NCBI GenBank assembly: GCA_001673575.1
Contig: LZME01000086.1
Location: forward strand, 28,238 to 92,237
DNA from: Mycolicibacter heraklionensis
GTDB lineage: Bacteria; Actinomycetota; Actinomycetes; Mycobacteriales; Mycobacteriaceae
Length of the DNA: 64,000 bases
Direction: 5' to 3'
Shown: in pieces, positions 8,165 through 17,816 of the stretch
How positions within the stretch are numbered: the first letter of the stretch is position 1
Layout: every line of letters starts with the position of its first letter
The notes under the pieces: generated by a model
What the model saw: only the letters and a program-made list of their open reading frames with translations
Told to the model about the DNA's origin: nothing
The model's database searches: none
Made by a program: the position numbers and the translations under genes

Positions 8165-9751
8165 CTAGCTCGCATCAACCAGCACGCCGCTGCGTGGCAT
8201 TGTCAACGTTCGCCTCAGGCCGAGCCGTGCCAGGAAGTCGTCGTCGTGACTCACCACGATGAAGGCTCCCCGATAGCCCTCCAGTGCGTCGACGAGCTGA
8301 CCGACGCTGTCCAGATCGAGGTTGTTGGTCGGCTCGTCGAGCAGCAGCAGCTGCGGCGGTGGATCGGCGAGCAGTAGTTGGGCCAGCGCGACGCGGAAGC
8401 GCTCACCACCGGACAGGGTGCCGATCGGCCGGGCCACACAGTCGGCGGTGAGCAGAAACCGGGCCAGTTGGGCCCGTACCGCCTGCGGCTGCCTGCCGGA
8501 GACCGCCGACACCGCGTCGAACGCCGACACCGCGTCGTCCAGGTGGTCCAGGCGTTGCGGCAGGTATCCGACCCGGTCGGTCAGCAGTCGCCCGGCATCG
8601 CCCGTCAGCAGCGCTTCCAGCAACGTCGTCTTGCCCACCCCGTTCGGGCCGTCCAGGGCGATGCGTTCCGGTCCCTGCACGATGATCGGTCCGTCGGCTC
8701 CCGGCAGCTCGGCCAGCCGGCGGCTGTTGGGCACCTCTGGATCGGGCAGGTCCACGCGAATGTGTTCCTCGCGACGGACCCGAGCGGATGCGGCGTCCAG
8801 ATCGGCTTGGGCGTCACGGACCCGACCGTCAAGATGCCCGCGCAGCTTGCCCGCCGAAACCTGGGCATTGGCAGCGTTCTGGTTCATCACGATCTTCGCG
8901 GCACGCTTGTTCTGTTGGGCGACCTGGGCGCCCCGGTTGCGTCGGGCAAGTTTGGTCTCGGCTTCCACGCGCTGACGCTTCTCCACCTTGACCACCTGTT
9001 CCGCGGTGCGGGCAGCCGTCCGGGCGGCGGCCTGCTCGGCCTCCAGATGTGCCCGCCAGCCGCTGTAGGGGCCGCCGAATGTGGTGAGTCGCCCGTCGTA
9101 AAGCTCAGCGGTGCAGTCCATCTGCTCCAGCAGCGCGGTGTCATGGCTGGCCACGATGAGCGCACCCGGCCACGTATCGACCAGGCGTGCCAGCCCGGTG
9201 CGCGCGGCGCGGTCCAGGTTGTTGGTCGGTTCGTCGAGCAGGGTGATCGGTGCGGCCGCCAGCCGCAGCCCGGTCAACGCCACCAGCATGACCTCCCCGC
9301 CGGACAGTTCGGCGACGCGGCGATCGAGGTCGCCCGAGGAAAACCCGATATCGCGCAGTGCCGCATCGGCGCGTGCTTCGATGTCCCAGTCGTCACCGAC
9401 CACCTCGAAATGGGCCTCGGCGGCATCACCGCCTTCGATGGCCCGCAGGGCGGCGAGTCGATCGGCGACGCCGAGCAACTCGGCGATCGAGGCGTCGGTA
9501 TCGAGGGTGAGCAGCTGCGGCAGGTAGGCCACCTGCCCGGCAGTGGTGATGTGCCCGGTTGTCGGCCGCAGTTGCCTGGCGATGAGCCGTAGCAGGGTGG
9601 ATTTGCCGGCGCCGTTGGCGCCCACCAGGCCGGTGCGGCCGATGCCGAACGAGCCGGTGACGCCGACCAGCGCGGCACTGCCGTCGGGCCAGGTGAAGCC
9701 GACATCGGTCAGGGTGACGACAGCCTGAGAGTCAGAAGAAGGAAAGGACAT
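8165..9751 (-). CDS. ABC-F family ATPase (ribosome-protection/antibiotic-resistance type)
   Basis: The 528-residue protein carries two ABC ATPase domains in one chain and no membrane segments, which defines ABC-F. Domain 1 has Walker A GANGAGKST and signature LSGGE with DEPTNNLD. Domain 2 has GPNGVGKTT, LSGGE and LLLDEPTNNLD. A charged linker rich in Arg, Lys and Ala lies between them. Family members act in the ribosomal E site, either dislodging antibiotics or regulating translation; the mycobacterial relatives I know (Rv1473-like) belong to the WhiB7 antibiotic response. The start ATG has GGAG five to six bases upstream. A 130-nt leader with a short peptide and hairpins precedes it, together with a promoter that fits WhiB7 control. 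It is probably an intrinsic resistance factor; the drug class is not visible. Confidence 0.9.
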   Translation of the reverse strand: MSFPSSDSQAVVTLTDVGFTWPDGSAALVGVTGSFGIGRTGLVGANGAGKSTLLRLIARQLRPTTGHITTAGQVAYLPQLLTLDTDASIAELLGVADRLAALRAIEGGDAAEAHFEVVGDDWDIEARADAALRDIGFSSGDLDRRVAELSGGEVMLVALTGLRLAAAPITLLDEPTNNLDRAARTGLARLVDTWPGALIVASHDTALLEQMDCTAELYDGRLTTFGGPYSGWRAHLEAEQAAARTAARTAEQVVKVEKRQRVEAETKLARRNRGAQVAQQNKRAAKIVMNQNAANAQVSAGKLRGHLDGRVRDAQADLDAASARVRREEHIRVDLPDPEVPNSRRLAELPGADGPIIVQGPERIALDGPNGVGKTTLLEALLTGDAGRLLTDRVGYLPQRLDHLDDAVSAFDAVSAVSGRQPQAVRAQLARFLLTADCVARPIGTLSGGERFRVALAQLLLADPPPQLLLLDEPTNNLDLDSVGQLVDALEGYRGAFIVVSHDDDFLARLGLRRTLTMPRSGVLVDAS

Positions 9752-9766
9752 GGGGTCTCCGGGAAG

Positions 9767-9784
9767 GTCAGCGGGAGCGCTGAC
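9767..9784 (-). promoter_or_regulatory. Hairpin in the ABC-F leader with an alternative pairing partner
   Basis: GTCAGCG and CGCTGAC form a 7-bp stem with a four-base loop just upstream of the ABC-F ribosome binding site. Its 5' arm (extended to GTCAGCGC, 9784-9777) is also fully complementary to GCGCTGAC at 9824-9817, which covers the stop codon of the leader peptide, so two structures exclude each other. In addition, GGTCTC in the leader peptide coding region (9844-9839) can pair with GAGACC at the ABC-F Shine-Dalgarno (9759-9754). Confidence 0.55.
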
Positions 9785-9817
9785 AACCGGGACCGGACTA
9801 CGGCAACTCGGCGGTGG

Positions 9818-9859
9818 TCAGCGCGCGGACAGCGGCGTGAGACCGACGATGCCTGTCAT
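9818..9859 (-). CDS. Putative 13-residue leader peptide upstream of ABC-F gene
   Basis: A perfect AGGAGG (9872-9867) sits seven bases before an ATG that opens a 13-codon reading frame, MTGIVGLTPLSAR, ending in TGA. This is the strongest Shine-Dalgarno in the area yet drives no other gene. The frame lies between the promoter and the ABC-F start and its stop codon is part of an RNA pairing element, as expected for a stalling or attenuation peptide. An earlier ATG at 9864 would give only two codons. Expression is inferred, not shown. Confidence 0.55.
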   Translation of the reverse strand: MTGIVGLTPLSAR

Positions 9860-9889
9860 TCCATGACCTCCTGTGCAGGGACGTCCGCC

Positions 9890-9930
9890 ACCCTAGCGGC
9901 GGGATGGCGCGGCGTGCAACCGATTAACTC
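9890..9930 (-). promoter_or_regulatory. Promoter of the ABC-F leader, WhiB7-like
   Basis: On the minus strand TTGCAC (9919-9914) and TAGGGT (9895-9890) are separated by 18 bases, a good sigma-A promoter. The segment GAGTTAATCGG directly upstream of the -35 box is the kind of AT-rich element that WhiB7 contacts next to the -35 of its targets. The promoter overlaps the 3' end of the upstream SRPBCC gene. The predicted transcript starts near 9883. Confidence 0.6.
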
Positions 9931-10361
9931 GGCGCGAAAACCGCGACGAACTTGCGCAGCGACTCGTTGATGTCGCCCTTGAGCGCGGCGGCCACCAGCA
10001 TGCCGATCGGGCCGAACAGGGCCGGACCGCCCAGGTGTACGTCGAAACTGACCTTGGAGCCGTCGCCTTCCGGCGTGACCTTGGCGAGCAGCTTGATCTT
10101 GACCCCGCCCTTGCCGTCGCCGTTGAGGGTCATGCCGGTGGGCGGCTTGTAGTTCACGATCGTCCACCTGACCTTGTTGAGCATGCCCTTGACCTCGACG
10201 ATCGACTCCAGCGTCGTGCCCTTTTCGAGGGTCTCGGGCAGCGCACTGCGCCATACCCGGTGAATGGTCAGCCACTCTTTGTAGCGGGACAGATCCGAGG
10301 CGTGCGCCCAGGCCTCTTCGGGAGGCAGCGGGACGTCGATGGATCCGGAGAGCTTGGCCAT
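9924..10361 (-). CDS. SRPBCC (START-like) protein, Rv0910-type
   Basis: The 145-residue protein starts at ATG 10361 with AAGGGGAAAG upstream; the longer in-frame ATG at 10427 would run into ctpE. It begins MAKLSGSIDVPLPPEEAWAHASDL and ends LFGPIGMLVAAALKGDI, matching the polyketide cyclase/dehydrase fold of Rv0910, which is listed in M. tuberculosis as the toxin partner of a small Rv0909 antitoxin. Here it follows ctpE after 26 bp and no small antitoxin gene lies between or beside them. A hydrophobic-ligand or regulatory role is an alternative to toxicity. Confidence 0.85.
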   Translation of the reverse strand: MAKLSGSIDVPLPPEEAWAHASDLSRYKEWLTIHRVWRSALPETLEKGTTLESIVEVKGMLNKVRWTIVNYKPPTGMTLNGDGKGGVKIKLLAKVTPEGDGSKVSFDVHLGGPALFGPIGMLVAAALKGDINESLRKFVAVFAPS

Positions 10362-10387
10362 GTCGTGCTTTCCCCTTGTGTCGCGGT

Positions 10388-12802
10388 TTATCGCTGGGTC
10401 ATTGTGGTCGTTGCCGACTCCCGCCACAACTTCGGCCGCTCACCGAGCATGCCGCCCCGGGCCCACCACATCGCCTCGATGGCGGCCGCGCCGAGCACGC
10501 CGATACCGAGCGCCTCCAACGTCAGCGCCACGTTGGAGGGGTCCAGCAGGAACTTCTCCCGGGTCAGTGGCATCGCGAAGATCGCCACGTAGGCCAACCC
10601 GCAGCTGATCACCAACAGCAGTCGCCACCATTGATAGGGCCGCGCCACCACCGCCAGCACCCATCCGGCGGTGGTCAGCAAAGTGATCAACGCACTGGTG
10701 GAGGCCTGGATCTGCTGGACCGCGGTGGCTTCGCTGCCCCGGTAGGCCACCAGGTAGGACGCGAATGTGGCGATGCCCACCACCACGCCGGCCGGCAGCG
10801 CCCCGCTCATCACCCGCCGTACGAAGCCGGGGTGCGCCCGCTCATTGTTCGGTGCGAGCGACAGGACGAACGCGGGGATGCCGATGGTGAACCACGCCGC
10901 GACCGTGACATGGATCGGCTGGAACGGATACAGCAACGGCTTGGTGCCGAACAATGCCGACGCCAGGCCGACCAGCCCGACCAGCAGTGCGAGCAGCACG
11001 GAATACACCGTCTTGGTCAAAAACAGGTTCGCCACCCGCTCGATGTTGCCGATCACCCGGCGCCCCTCCCCCACCACGTAGGGCAGGGTGGCGAATTTGT
11101 TGTCCAACAACACGATCTGGGCCACCGAGCGAGCCGCTGAGCTGCCCGCCCCCATCGCGACACCGATGTCGGCGTCCTTGAGTGCCAGCACATCGTTGAC
11201 GCCGTCGCCGGTCATCGCCACCGTGTGGTCGCGCGCCTGCAAGGCGTGCACCATGGCCCGCTTCTGATCGGGGCGCACCCGGCCGAACACGGTGTGGTCC
11301 TCCAGCGCACCGGCCAGTCGGTCCGGTTCGGTGGGCAGCTTGCGGGCGTCCATCGCCTCTCCGGACAACCCCAGCTCCGCGGCCACCGCGCCCACCGACA
11401 CCGCATTGTCGCCGGAGATGACCTTCACTGACACGTCCTGCGCGGCAAAATAATCCAGCGTCTCGCGGGCGTCCGGTCGCACCTTCTGCTCGAGCACCAC
11501 CAGCGCCGCCGGAGTCACCTGTCCCGGCGCTTCAGGGTGGTCGACGGGTTGGTCGCAGATCCCCAGCAACAAGACACGCAGGCCGCGCGCCCCGATCCGT
11601 TCGGCCTGCGCGGCGGCCGCCGAGGACGGTTCGAGCAGGACATCGGGCGCCCCGATCACCCAGTTGCCGTGCTCGGAAAAGGAGACACCGCTCCATTTGG
11701 TGGCCGACTTGAACGGGGCGCAGGCGCTCGACGTCCAGCCCGGCGATGTCGGGAACGCCTCGGCGATGGCCTGGATGCTGGCGTTGGGGCGGGCGTCTTC
11801 GGCGGCCAGCGCGGCCAGCGCTTGGTGTACCGGAAGGCCTTCGGCGCCATCGAGTTCGGCGACCTCCGACACCCGCATCCCGTTCTCGGTGAGGGTGCCG
11901 GTCTTGTCGGCGCAGACCACGTCGACGCGGGCCAGGCCTTCGATCGCGGGCAGTTCCTGCACCAGGCATTGCCGTTGCCCCAGCCGCACGACCCCGACCG
12001 CGAACGCCAGCGACGTCATCAGCACCAGACCCTCGGGAACCATCGGCACCAGGGCACCTACCATCGCCAGCACCGATGCCCGCCAGCCCACGTCGGTGGT
12101 GAACAACTGCGTGTAGATGATCAGCAGGCCGGCCGGGATCAACAGGTAGGTGATGAATTTCAGGATCTGGTTGATACCGGTGCGCAGTTCGGATTTCACC
12201 AGGGTGAACTTGCTGGCCTCCTCAGCCAGTTTGGCGGCGTACGCCTCGCGACCCACCCGGGTGGCCCGGTAGGCGCCGCTGCCGGAGACCACGAAACTGC
12301 CCGACATCACCTGGTCGCCCAGGTCTTTACCGATCGGGTCGGCTTCACCGGTGAGCAGGGACTCGTCGACCTCCAGGTCGGATGACTCCAGAACCTCGCC
12401 GTCGACGACGATCTGGTCGCCGGGGCCCAGCTCGATGACGTCGTCGAGCACCACCTGCCCCGGCGGGAGCTGCTGCGTCCCGGAGTGTCTGCGCACCAAC
12501 GGTTTCGCCTGGCCGACAATGGCCAGCTTGTCCAGCGTCTGTTTGGCCCGGATCTCCTGCACCATTCCGATGACGCTGTTGAAGACGATGAGCAACCCGA
12601 ACAGCCCATTGATCAGTGAGCCGGTGGTGAGCACGATGGCCAACAGCACACCCAGGATCGCGTTGATCCGGGTGAAGACGTTGGCTCGGATGATCTCGAG
12701 AACGCTGCGCGCGGCGCGGGCCGGGATGTCGTTGGTCTGGCCCTGCGCGCGCCGCTGGGCGACTTGCGTGTCGGTGAGACCTGCGGTTCGCGCTGTCGTC
12801 AA
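10388..12802 (-). CDS. ctpE: P-type cation-transporting ATPase CtpE
   Basis: The 804-residue membrane pump has all the marks of a P-type ATPase: actuator motif TGEAD, phosphorylation motif [10 protein letters not shown], hinge [18 protein letters not shown], and about ten hydrophobic segments, the last six in the C-terminal 200 residues. It lacks N-terminal CxxC metal-binding modules. Synteny (after the Rv0907-like gene and before an Rv0910-like gene) identifies it as CtpE, which in M. smegmatis has been linked to calcium uptake. The ATG overlaps the stop of the upstream serine hydrolase by four bases, indicating translational coupling. Confidence 0.92.
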   Translation of the reverse strand: MTTARTAGLTDTQVAQRRAQGQTNDIPARAARSVLEIIRANVFTRINAILGVLLAIVLTTGSLINGLFGLLIVFNSVIGMVQEIRAKQTLDKLAIVGQAKPLVRRHSGTQQLPPGQVVLDDVIELGPGDQIVVDGEVLESSDLEVDESLLTGEADPIGKDLGDQVMSGSFVVSGSGAYRATRVGREAYAAKLAEEASKFTLVKSELRTGINQILKFITYLLIPAGLLIIYTQLFTTDVGWRASVLAMVGALVPMVPEGLVLMTSLAFAVGVVRLGQRQCLVQELPAIEGLARVDVVCADKTGTLTENGMRVSEVAELDGAEGLPVHQALAALAAEDARPNASIQAIAEAFPTSPGWTSSACAPFKSATKWSGVSFSEHGNWVIGAPDVLLEPSSAAAAQAERIGARGLRVLLLGICDQPVDHPEAPGQVTPAALVVLEQKVRPDARETLDYFAAQDVSVKVISGDNAVSVGAVAAELGLSGEAMDARKLPTEPDRLAGALEDHTVFGRVRPDQKRAMVHALQARDHTVAMTGDGVNDVLALKDADIGVAMGAGSSAARSVAQIVLLDNKFATLPYVVGEGRRVIGNIERVANLFLTKTVYSVLLALLVGLVGLASALFGTKPLLYPFQPIHVTVAAWFTIGIPAFVLSLAPNNERAHPGFVRRVMSGALPAGVVVGIATFASYLVAYRGSEATAVQQIQASTSALITLLTTAGWVLAVVARPYQWWRLLLVISCGLAYVAIFAMPLTREKFLLDPSNVALTLEALGIGVLGAAAIEAMWWARGGMLGERPKLWRESATTTMTQR

Positions 12803-14370
12803 CGGGTGAACCTTCCCAGCTTGTCGTGATCGAAGTACTCCAGCTGCACCGCGTCCTTGCTGAAGGTGGCTTTAGACACCGTTCCCTCCGCAGCGTTCTC
12901 GCCCTGCAGGGCGAAGGTGAAGGTGTCACCGTCGTAGTGGCTCAACCGGAATCGTTGGTGTTGCGGCCCGAGCGTCACATCGAGCGCACCATGGTCCTCG
13001 GTCACCGTGGCCGGTCCCCAATAGCTGTTGGCGTACTCCCCGACGTACTGCGACAGTGGCCGGGCGGGAGCCGGATGGGCCGGTGGTGGGGCACCCACCA
13101 GCGCGCCTTCGGGTTGCGACATCGGCGCCAGCGCCTGTCGGTACAGCGTCGGCCAGTTCTCCCGGATCTCGCCGTACTGGACCAGGTCCAGGAATTGGGC
13201 GATCAAGGTCTCGGGGACCCCGATCGGGGTGGCGTTGGTCAGCACCACGATTCCGACGTCCTGCGACGGCAGAGCCGAAAACGCGGTCGCGGCGCCCAGC
13301 AGGAAAGCGCCCGAGTGGCCGTACTGGGTGCGCCCCGATGAGGTGATCGACACGTTGAATCCCTCGCCGTAGAAGCCGGGCCGGGCGGTGCCGACCCCGG
13401 CGGGGGCACTGATCACCTGCGGCGTGATCGCGGGGAGCAACGCTTCGGGCGCGATGATCCGGGTGCCGTCGTGGCTGCCGTTGGCCAGCACCATCGCCAG
13501 CCAGCGGGCCATGTCGTTCACCGAGGAACTGACTCCCCCGGCCGGTGACTGGGCGTCCGGATTGCGTTGGTACCGCGGCTGATAACTGCCGTCGGTCTTG
13601 ATATGGGTGAGTGCACGGTTGGGTCGGGCCAGAAAGTCCGCGTAGCGGGAGCTGGTCGAGGCCATCCCCAGCGGCCGGTACAGCACGTCGGCCGACAGCT
13701 GCTCCCAGGGCACGCCGGCGCCGGCGGCCACCGCCTCGGCGGCGGCGGTCAGCCCGAAGTTGGTGTAGTCGTAGTTGCTACGGAACGGGGCCAGCGGCAG
13801 ATATCTGAGCCGCTGCAGCACTTCCCGGCGGTCGTAGCCGAGGTCTTCGAGTCGGTCGCCGGCGTGATCGGGCAGCCCGGACCGATGGGCGTACAGGTCG
13901 GCCATGGTGACGTGGTCGGTGACGTAGGCGTCCGACAGGGCGAACCAGGGCAGCTGTGTCACCACCGGGGTGTCCCAGGCGATGGTCCCCGCGCTGATCT
14001 GCTGTGCCACCACGGTGGCGCCGACGGGTTTGGACATCGAAGCCAGCTGGAACACCGTGTCGGCGTTGACCGCATTGTCCGGTCGGTCACCCTTGCGGGT
14101 ATCGCGCACCCCAAAGCCTTTGGCGTACACGGTCTTCCCACCGTGGACGACCGCGACCGCCAGCCCGGGTATTCCGGTGCTGGCCATCAGGTCCTGCGCC
14201 AGGCCGTCGAGTTTGGCCACCGCGGCATCGACGCGTCCCGCGGGAATGTCGACGCCAGAAACCTCGTTGGGCGGGGTGTCGTGCTGCGCGGCCGGAGTCG
14301 CCGCCGGAGTGCACGCGCTCAAAGCAACGGCCAGCACAGTGGCCCCGGCCGTGGCCGCCCACCTGGTCAT
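12799..14370 (-). CDS. Beta-lactamase-family serine hydrolase, lipoprotein (Rv0907-like)
   Basis: The 523-residue protein starts at ATG 14370, after GGAGG and 4 bp downstream of the previous gene. A signal peptide ends in the lipobox LSAC with Cys20. The class C beta-lactamase/DD-peptidase fold is shown by the nucleophile motif SMSK (SxxK), a YTNF (YxN) motif, and a later GHSGAF replacing KTG. It is therefore an extracytoplasmic esterase or peptidase anchored to the membrane; the substrate is unknown. The gene is coupled to ctpE downstream (4-bp overlap) and lies in one run from echA6 to ctpE. Confidence 0.88.
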   Translation of the reverse strand: MTRWAATAGATVLAVALSACTPAATPAAQHDTPPNEVSGVDIPAGRVDAAVAKLDGLAQDLMASTGIPGLAVAVVHGGKTVYAKGFGVRDTRKGDRPDNAVNADTVFQLASMSKPVGATVVAQQISAGTIAWDTPVVTQLPWFALSDAYVTDHVTMADLYAHRSGLPDHAGDRLEDLGYDRREVLQRLRYLPLAPFRSNYDYTNFGLTAAAEAVAAGAGVPWEQLSADVLYRPLGMASTSSRYADFLARPNRALTHIKTDGSYQPRYQRNPDAQSPAGGVSSSVNDMARWLAMVLANGSHDGTRIIAPEALLPAITPQVISAPAGVGTARPGFYGEGFNVSITSSGRTQYGHSGAFLLGAATAFSALPSQDVGIVVLTNATPIGVPETLIAQFLDLVQYGEIRENWPTLYRQALAPMSQPEGALVGAPPPAHPAPARPLSQYVGEYANSYWGPATVTEDHGALDVTLGPQHQRFRLSHYDGDTFTFALQGENAAEGTVSKATFSKDAVQLEYFDHDKLGRFTR

Positions 14371-14374
14371 GGCG

Positions 14375-15487
14375 CTAGAGCCTCCACCACGCCATAGGCG
14401 CGGCGGCGCCGGGCTGCACCCGGCCACCGGGCCTGGGCACTGCCGTCGATATCCCCGCGGCGTCGGCGGCGACCAGCAGCCGTTCGACCGGCTCGGCCCA
14501 GCGGTGCGGCGCCAACCGGAAGGTGCCCCAGTGAATCGGCACCAGCAGGCCCGACGGCGAGGCATTCAAGTCGAGGTGCGCCTGAACCGCTTCCTCCGGG
14601 TTCATGTGGACGTCGGGCCAGGCGGTGTTGTAGGCCCCGATCGGCAACAGTGTGGCGTCGAACGGGCCGTGCTGGGCGCCGATCGTGCTGAAGCTGCCGG
14701 TGTAGCCGCTGTCCCCGCCGAAGTAGACCCGGTGGCCGGGGCCGGCGATCACCCACGACGCCCACAGGGTCTGGTTGCGGGTCAGGAATCGTCCGGAGAA
14801 ATGCCGAGCCGGGGTGCAGGTCAGCGTCAGCTCGCCCAGCGTGGTGTTCTCGTCCCAGTCGAGTTCGATCACCCGCTCCGAGGGAATGCCCCACGCACGC
14901 AGGTGCGCTCCGACGCCCAACGGGACGATGAACGGCGCCCGCTGGCTGCGGGCGAGCGCGGTGACGGTGTCGATGTCGAGGTGGTCGTAGTGGTCATGGC
15001 TGACGACGATCGCGTCGACCGCAGGCAGCGCCGCGAGTCCCACCGGCGGGGGGTGCAGCCGTCGCGGCCCGACCGCATCCGACGGCGAGCAGCGTTCACT
15101 CCAGACCGGGTCGGTCAGAACCCGATAGCCGTCGATCTCCACCAGTGCCGTCGCGTGTCCCAGCCAGGTGATCGCCAGCGGCTCGACGTCGACACTGAAG
15201 GCGGGCACCTCCAGCGGGATCGGCGCCGAGGGCCGTCGCCCGATGCGATCGGCGAACAGCTCACGCACCATCAGCCGCTGCTGTTCCCGGTCCATATTGA
15301 CCATTGCGGCGCGTTCGATGTTGTGGAAGACGCCGTCGCGGTAGTTGCTGGAGCGAGTGGCCACCGCATTGATCGCGGTGGGTGCCGCGCCCAACGCGGC
15401 GGGCGTGCCGCGCAGCGCACGAAGCGTCCAGCCACCAGCGGCCAGCGACGCTGTGGTTCCCGCCAGTCGAAGTGCCCCACGCAGCAT
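14375..15487 (-). CDS. Metallo-beta-lactamase-fold hydrolase, NAPE-PLD-like (Rv0906-like)
   Basis: The 370-residue protein has the metal-binding motif VSHDHYDHLD (HxHxDH) and the overall pattern of N-acyl-phosphatidylethanolamine phospholipase D-like proteins: an N-terminal helical segment, TWLGHATALVEIDG, and FGGDSGYTGSF. The last His-containing block, LLVPIHWGTFRLAPH, is also present. ATG 15487 (MLRGALRL) is taken as the start because it gives a hydrophobic N-terminus; an in-frame ATG at 15538 is possible and no strong ribosome site decides. It probably hydrolyses a phosphodiester or lipid at the membrane. It lies in the echA6-to-ctpE run. Confidence 0.85.
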   Translation of the reverse strand: MLRGALRLAGTTASLAAGGWTLRALRGTPAALGAAPTAINAVATRSSNYRDGVFHNIERAAMVNMDREQQRLMVRELFADRIGRRPSAPIPLEVPAFSVDVEPLAITWLGHATALVEIDGYRVLTDPVWSERCSPSDAVGPRRLHPPPVGLAALPAVDAIVVSHDHYDHLDIDTVTALARSQRAPFIVPLGVGAHLRAWGIPSERVIELDWDENTTLGELTLTCTPARHFSGRFLTRNQTLWASWVIAGPGHRVYFGGDSGYTGSFSTIGAQHGPFDATLLPIGAYNTAWPDVHMNPEEAVQAHLDLNASPSGLLVPIHWGTFRLAPHRWAEPVERLLVAADAAGISTAVPRPGGRVQPGAAAPMAWWRL

Positions 15488-15553
15488 GACGACGAGTCTA
15501 TGGTGGCGACCCGCGGGCTCCGCCGCGTTTGCGGTCACCGCGCCGGTCCCTCG

Positions 15554-16285
15554 TTAGGCGCCCTGGAACTTCGGCGGCCGCTTCTCCACCCGCGCCACCT
15601 GAGCCTCGATGACGTCCTGGCTACCCCACGCCTTGTCGAACAGCTCCTTATGCACCGGCTGCTGCTCCTCGTAGGCGCCGTCGTCGTTGAGCACCCGCTT
15701 GGCGTGCTGCAGCGCCAGCGGCGCCAGCCCGGCGATCTCGTGCGCCCAGGCCTGCGCGTCGGCAAGGGTGCCGATCCGGTTGGCCATCCCGGTCAGCAGT
15801 GCCGCGTCGGCGGGCAACTTCTCCGCGGTCAGCATCATCGACCGTGCCCGCCCGTAGCCGACCAGTGAGGTCAGCCGCCGGATGCTCCAGTTGTCCAGCG
15901 CCAGACCGTACTTGGCGACCGGGAACTGGAAGAACGCTTCGGGGGCCGCCACCCGCAGATCACAGACCATGGCCAACTGCAGGCCGGCGCCGATCGCCGC
16001 GCCGTTGATGGCGCCGATCACCGGCACCGGGACGTCGGCGATGCTCTGGTGCAGCGCGACCAGCTTGTCGGGGTAGTCGGCGGCGAACGCGTCCCCGGAC
16101 AGGTCCGCGCCGGCGCAGAACACCGTGCCCTGCCCGGTCAGCACGATCGCCCGGACGTCGTGGGTGGCGGCGTCCAAGACCGCCTCCCGCAACTCGGTGA
16201 CGAGCTGGGAGTTCAAGGCGTTGCGACGCTCGGGGCGCTGCAACTCGATAGTCGTGACGGCTTCATCGCGGGTAACACCGATCAT
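15554..16285 (-). CDS. echA6: Enoyl-CoA hydratase/isomerase-family protein EchA6
   Basis: The 243-residue crotonase-fold protein has [11 protein letters not shown], the oxyanion-hole strings [12 protein letters not shown] and [21 protein letters not shown], and a family-typical C-terminus. Length and context (divergent to accD3 and followed by Rv0906/Rv0907/ctpE homologues) identify EchA6. In M. tuberculosis EchA6 is described as binding acyl-CoA for delivery to mycolic acid synthesis and as lacking hydratase activity. Its ATG lies eight bases after a minus-strand TAGGCT box, so the message is probably leaderless. Confidence 0.9.
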   Translation of the reverse strand: MIGVTRDEAVTTIELQRPERRNALNSQLVTELREAVLDAATHDVRAIVLTGQGTVFCAGADLSGDAFAADYPDKLVALHQSIADVPVPVIGAINGAAIGAGLQLAMVCDLRVAAPEAFFQFPVAKYGLALDNWSIRRLTSLVGYGRARSMMLTAEKLPADAALLTGMANRIGTLADAQAWAHEIAGLAPLALQHAKRVLNDDGAYEEQQPVHKELFDKAWGSQDVIEAQVARVEKRPPKFQGA

Positions 16286-16313
16286 GAGATCCCAGCCTAA
16301 TTACGCTGACGCT
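16286..16313. promoter_or_regulatory. 28-bp divergent promoter echA6/accD3
   Basis: Only 28 bases separate the echA6 and accD3 start codons. TAGGCT on the minus strand (16299-16294) and TACGCT on the plus strand (16302-16307) lie back to back around TAATTA, each 6-8 bases from its start codon. Both transcripts would be leaderless, and their -35 regions would fall within the opposing gene. Confidence 0.65.
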
Positions 16314-17816
16314 GTGAGCCGGACCGGGGCCGATGAAGTGCGCGACGCGGTGCTGGATCGCGGCTCGTTCCTCAGTTGGGACGCCGCGCCGCTGGCCGTG
16401 CCGACCAGTGACGCTTACGCCGCCGAGCTGGCGGCCGCCCGGGCTGCCAGCGGCCGCGACGAGGCCGTCCTGACCGGCGAGGGCCGGATCAACGGCCGCC
16501 GGGTCGCGGTGATCGCCAGCGACTTCGACTTCCTGGCCGGCTCCATCGGGGTCGCGGCCGCCGAGCGGATCACCGCAGCAGTCCAGCGGGCCACCGCCGA
16601 ACGCCTGCCATTGCTGGCGTCGCCGAGTTCGGGCGGCACCCGGATGCAGGAGGGCACCGTCGCATTCCTGCAGATGGTGAAGATCGCCGCCGCGGTCGAG
16701 CTGCACAAGCGCGCTCACCTGCCCTACCTCGTCTACCTGCGCCACCCCACCACCGGCGGGGTGTTCGCGTCGTGGGGTTCCCTGGGGCACGTCACGTTGG
16801 CCGAGCCGGGGGCATTGGTGGGTTTTCTGGGCCCGCGGGTCTACGAACAGCTCTACGGTGCCCCGTTCCCGCCGGGCGTCCAGACCGCCGAGAACCTGCA
16901 GGCCTACGGCGTCATCGACGGCGTCATCCCGCTGAAGTGGCTGCGACGCACCTGTTCGCGGGCGTTGAAGGTGATGCTCGACGATCCCGGTCCGGCTCCC
17001 GCGAAACCGGCCCCAGAGCCGATTCCCGACATCGCGGCGTGGGACTCCGTCTGTGCGTCGCGGCGTCCGGATCGGCCGGGCGTCGGGTTTCTGCTGCGGC
17101 ACGGCGCCACCGAACGCGTCTTCCTCTCGGGCACCGGCAGCACCGAACGCGGTGCCACGATCTTGCTGGCATTGGCGCGCTTCGGCGGCCAGCCCGCCGT
17201 GGTGTTGGGGCAGCTGCGGGGCGCAGATCGGCTGACCGATCCGGTGGCGCTGCGCGATGCCCGCCGCGGCATGGCGCTGGCCGCGGGCCTGCGGCTGCCG
17301 CTGGTGTTGGTGATCGACACCCCGGGCCCGGCGTTGTCGGTGGAGGCCGAGCAGGGCGGATTGGCCGCCCAGATCGCGGCGTGCCTGGCCGAGCTGGTCA
17401 CCCTCGAGGTGCCGACGGTGTCGGTGCTGCTGGGTCAGGGCAGTGGCGGACCGGCACTGGCGATGGTGCCGGCGGATCGGGTGCTGGCGGCGTTGCACGG
17501 CTGGTTGGCGCCGTTGCCGCCGGAGGGCGCCAGTGCCATCGTGTTCCGCGACACCGACCACGCCGCGGAACTCTCCGCCGCGCAGGGCATCCGTTCGGCG
17601 GATCTGCGGGCGCACGGGATCGTGGATGTGATCGTGGGCGAGCACCCGGATGCCGCTGAGGAGCCGATCGACTTCGCCAAGCGCATGTCGCGGGCCATCG
17701 CCGTCGAACTGTCAGCCCTTGGCGGGGTGCCCGCCGAGCAGCGGATGGCGGCCCGGTTGGAGCGCTACCGCCGGATCGGGTTGCCGAATCTCAACGAAAC
17801 CGACGTTTCGCAGTGA
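16314..17816 (+). CDS. accD3: Acyl-CoA carboxylase beta subunit AccD3
   Basis: The 500-residue carboxyltransferase has both crotonase-like halves of the beta subunit: an N-terminal half with LLASPSSGGTRMQEGTVAF and TGGVFASWGSLG, and a C-terminal half with ALAAGLRLPLVLVIDTPGP and VSVLLGQGSGGPALAM. It would transfer CO2 from biotin on an AccA-type subunit to an acyl-CoA. Start GTG 16314 is six bases after TACGCT and gives the expected length. The C-terminus is unusual: the final residues ETDVSQ and the stop codon are encoded by the left arm and loop edge of palindromic repeat A (17795-17854), implying that the repeat defines the gene end. Confidence 0.9.
   Translation: MSRTGADEVRDAVLDRGSFLSWDAAPLAVPTSDAYAAELAAARAASGRDEAVLTGEGRINGRRVAVIASDFDFLAGSIGVAAAERITAAVQRATAERLPLLASPSSGGTRMQEGTVAFLQMVKIAAAVELHKRAHLPYLVYLRHPTTGGVFASWGSLGHVTLAEPGALVGFLGPRVYEQLYGAPFPPGVQTAENLQAYGVIDGVIPLKWLRRTCSRALKVMLDDPGPAPAKPAPEPIPDIAAWDSVCASRRPDRPGVGFLLRHGATERVFLSGTGSTERGATILLALARFGGQPAVVLGQLRGADRLTDPVALRDARRGMALAAGLRLPLVLVIDTPGPALSVEAEQGGLAAQIAACLAELVTLEVPTVSVLLGQGSGGPALAMVPADRVLAALHGWLAPLPPEGASAIVFRDTDHAAELSAAQGIRSADLRAHGIVDVIVGEHPDAAEEPIDFAKRMSRAIAVELSALGGVPAEQRMAARLERYRRIGLPNLNETDVSQ

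Noticed and set aside
14371-14565. N-terminal extension of the serine hydrolase
   Set aside because: It would overlap the upstream gene and displace the clear lipoprotein signal peptide that starts at 14370.
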